Shown in pieces: positions 4,954 through 5,419 of a DNA stretch of 5,419 bases. The position numbers and the translations under genes were made by a program. Within the stretch, counting starts at the first letter, position 1. Each line of letters starts with the position of its first letter. The notes under the pieces were generated by a model. It saw only the letters and a list, made by a program, of their open reading frames with translations. It was not told where the DNA came from and searched no databases. The DNA comes from an uncultured Anaerolineales bacterium (GTDB taxonomy: Bacteria > Chloroflexota > Anaerolineae > Anaerolineales > Villigracilaceae). The stretch spans positions 1 through 5,419 of the forward strand of contig CALFXA010000117.1 of NCBI GenBank assembly GCA_937928015.1. Reading direction: 5' to 3'.

Positions 4954-5419
4954 TGCGCCGCATTCTGGGATTGCTCCTGCTGGCGGCTCTCACCGCTTGT
5001 AGCACGCTGACCCCCTCCGCCACCCCCGCGCCTGTTCCCGCCACCGAGACGCAGCCGCCCCCCGTCGCATCGACGGTCACCCAACCCGCCGTCCACTCTC
5101 TGCGCATCTGGCTTCCCCCGCAATTCGATCCCAGCGCCGATACCCCCGCCGCGTCCCTGCTCAGGGCGCGGCTAGATGCGTTTGCTGCGGCGCATGCGGG
5201 CCTGACGCTCGAAGTCCGCATCAAGGGTTCGAAGGATCAAGTCAGTCTGCTCGAAGCCTTGTCCCTCACCCGTTCCGCCGCGCCCAGTGCCCTACCCGAC
5301 CTGGTGGCCCTCTCCCGCGCCGACCTGGAGGCTGCCGCCCTCAAAGGCATGGTCCATCCGCTCGAAGGCCTCACGAACCAACTGGCCGAACCCGACTGGC
5401 ATCCCTATGCCCCTCAGAT
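4953..5419 (+). CDS. Lipoprotein resembling ABC-transporter substrate-binding proteins, N-terminal fragment
   Basis: The frame opens at ATG 4953 and stays open for 155 codons until the contig edge, so the 3' part is missing. Residues 1-16 (MRRILGLLLLAALTAC) form a lipoprotein signal peptide with lipobox LTAC and lipidated Cys16. Residues 17-47 are a Pro/Thr/Ala-rich tether. From about 50 the sequence LRIWLPPQFD, then helical LLRARLDAFAAAHAGLTLEVRIKG and later PSALPDLVALSRADLEAAALKGMVHPLEGL, follows the start of family 1 extracellular solute-binding proteins: first strand, helix, second strand, then the PDLV...L region. Full members run about 400 residues or more. The ligand cannot be told from this part; many relatives bind sugars, while the neighbouring peptidases would fit peptides. 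The start overlaps the M42 C stop (TGATG), implying translational coupling. The last four bases, AGAT, could be adapter residue. Confidence 0.82.
   Translation, partial: MRRILGLLLLAALTACSTLTPSATPAPVPATETQPPPVASTVTQPAVHSLRIWLPPQFDPSADTPAASLLRARLDAFAAAHAGLTLEVRIKGSKDQVSLLEALSLTRSAAPSALPDLVALSRADLEAAALKGMVHPLEGLTNQLAEPDWHPYAPQ

Overview
The window looks like an assembled contig of about 62% GC (estimated by eye) from an uncultured bacterium, most likely a member of Chloroflexota, class Anaerolineae. That placement is an inference. It rests on the Thr/Pro-rich surface linkers (a membrane protein with a long TP tail and a lipoprotein with a TP linker), start codons sitting next to a -10 box, and the style of the SbcC and M42 proteins. 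No rRNA, tRNA, CRISPR array, IS element or origin is visible.

Left end: bases 1-41 are not genomic. They are the 3' part of the Illumina P5/TruSeq universal adapter. The adapter is joined to the 5' part of an sbcC gene on the minus strand (native codons 43-510), so that gene is cut by the contig end and its apparent last ten or so residues and stop codon are an artefact. sbcC is divergent from everything else. The 26 bp between the two start codons are centred on a perfect palindrome, ATTATAAT, which supplies a consensus -10 box to each strand at the same distance from each ATG.

Plus strand, 537-5419: six genes in one direction with small gaps. They are a small one-pass membrane protein with a Thr/Pro-rich tail (537-992), M42 metallo-aminopeptidase A (995-2053), M42 B (2055-3104), an S51-type serine peptidase (3142-3855), M42 C (3955-4953), and a lipoprotein resembling ABC-transporter substrate-binding proteins (4953 to the contig edge, truncated). 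Gaps or overlaps are 2, 1, 37, 99 and -1 nt. The 37-nt gap carries a small REP-like hairpin that includes the M42 B stop codon. The 99-nt gap holds a nested inverted repeat with two mutually exclusive pairings.

How the genes may work together (inference): M42 enzymes are cytoplasmic peptidases that in studied members form large hollow complexes trimming short peptides from the N-terminus. S51 enzymes cleave small peptides, typically next to Asp. A substrate-binding lipoprotein and a surface-anchored TP protein would sit outside the membrane. The set reads as a peptide uptake and digestion locus. No wholly new system is demonstrated. The most notable signals are the symmetric divergent promoter, the three diverged M42 paralogs with an S51 peptidase, the nested inverted repeat, and the adapter artefact.
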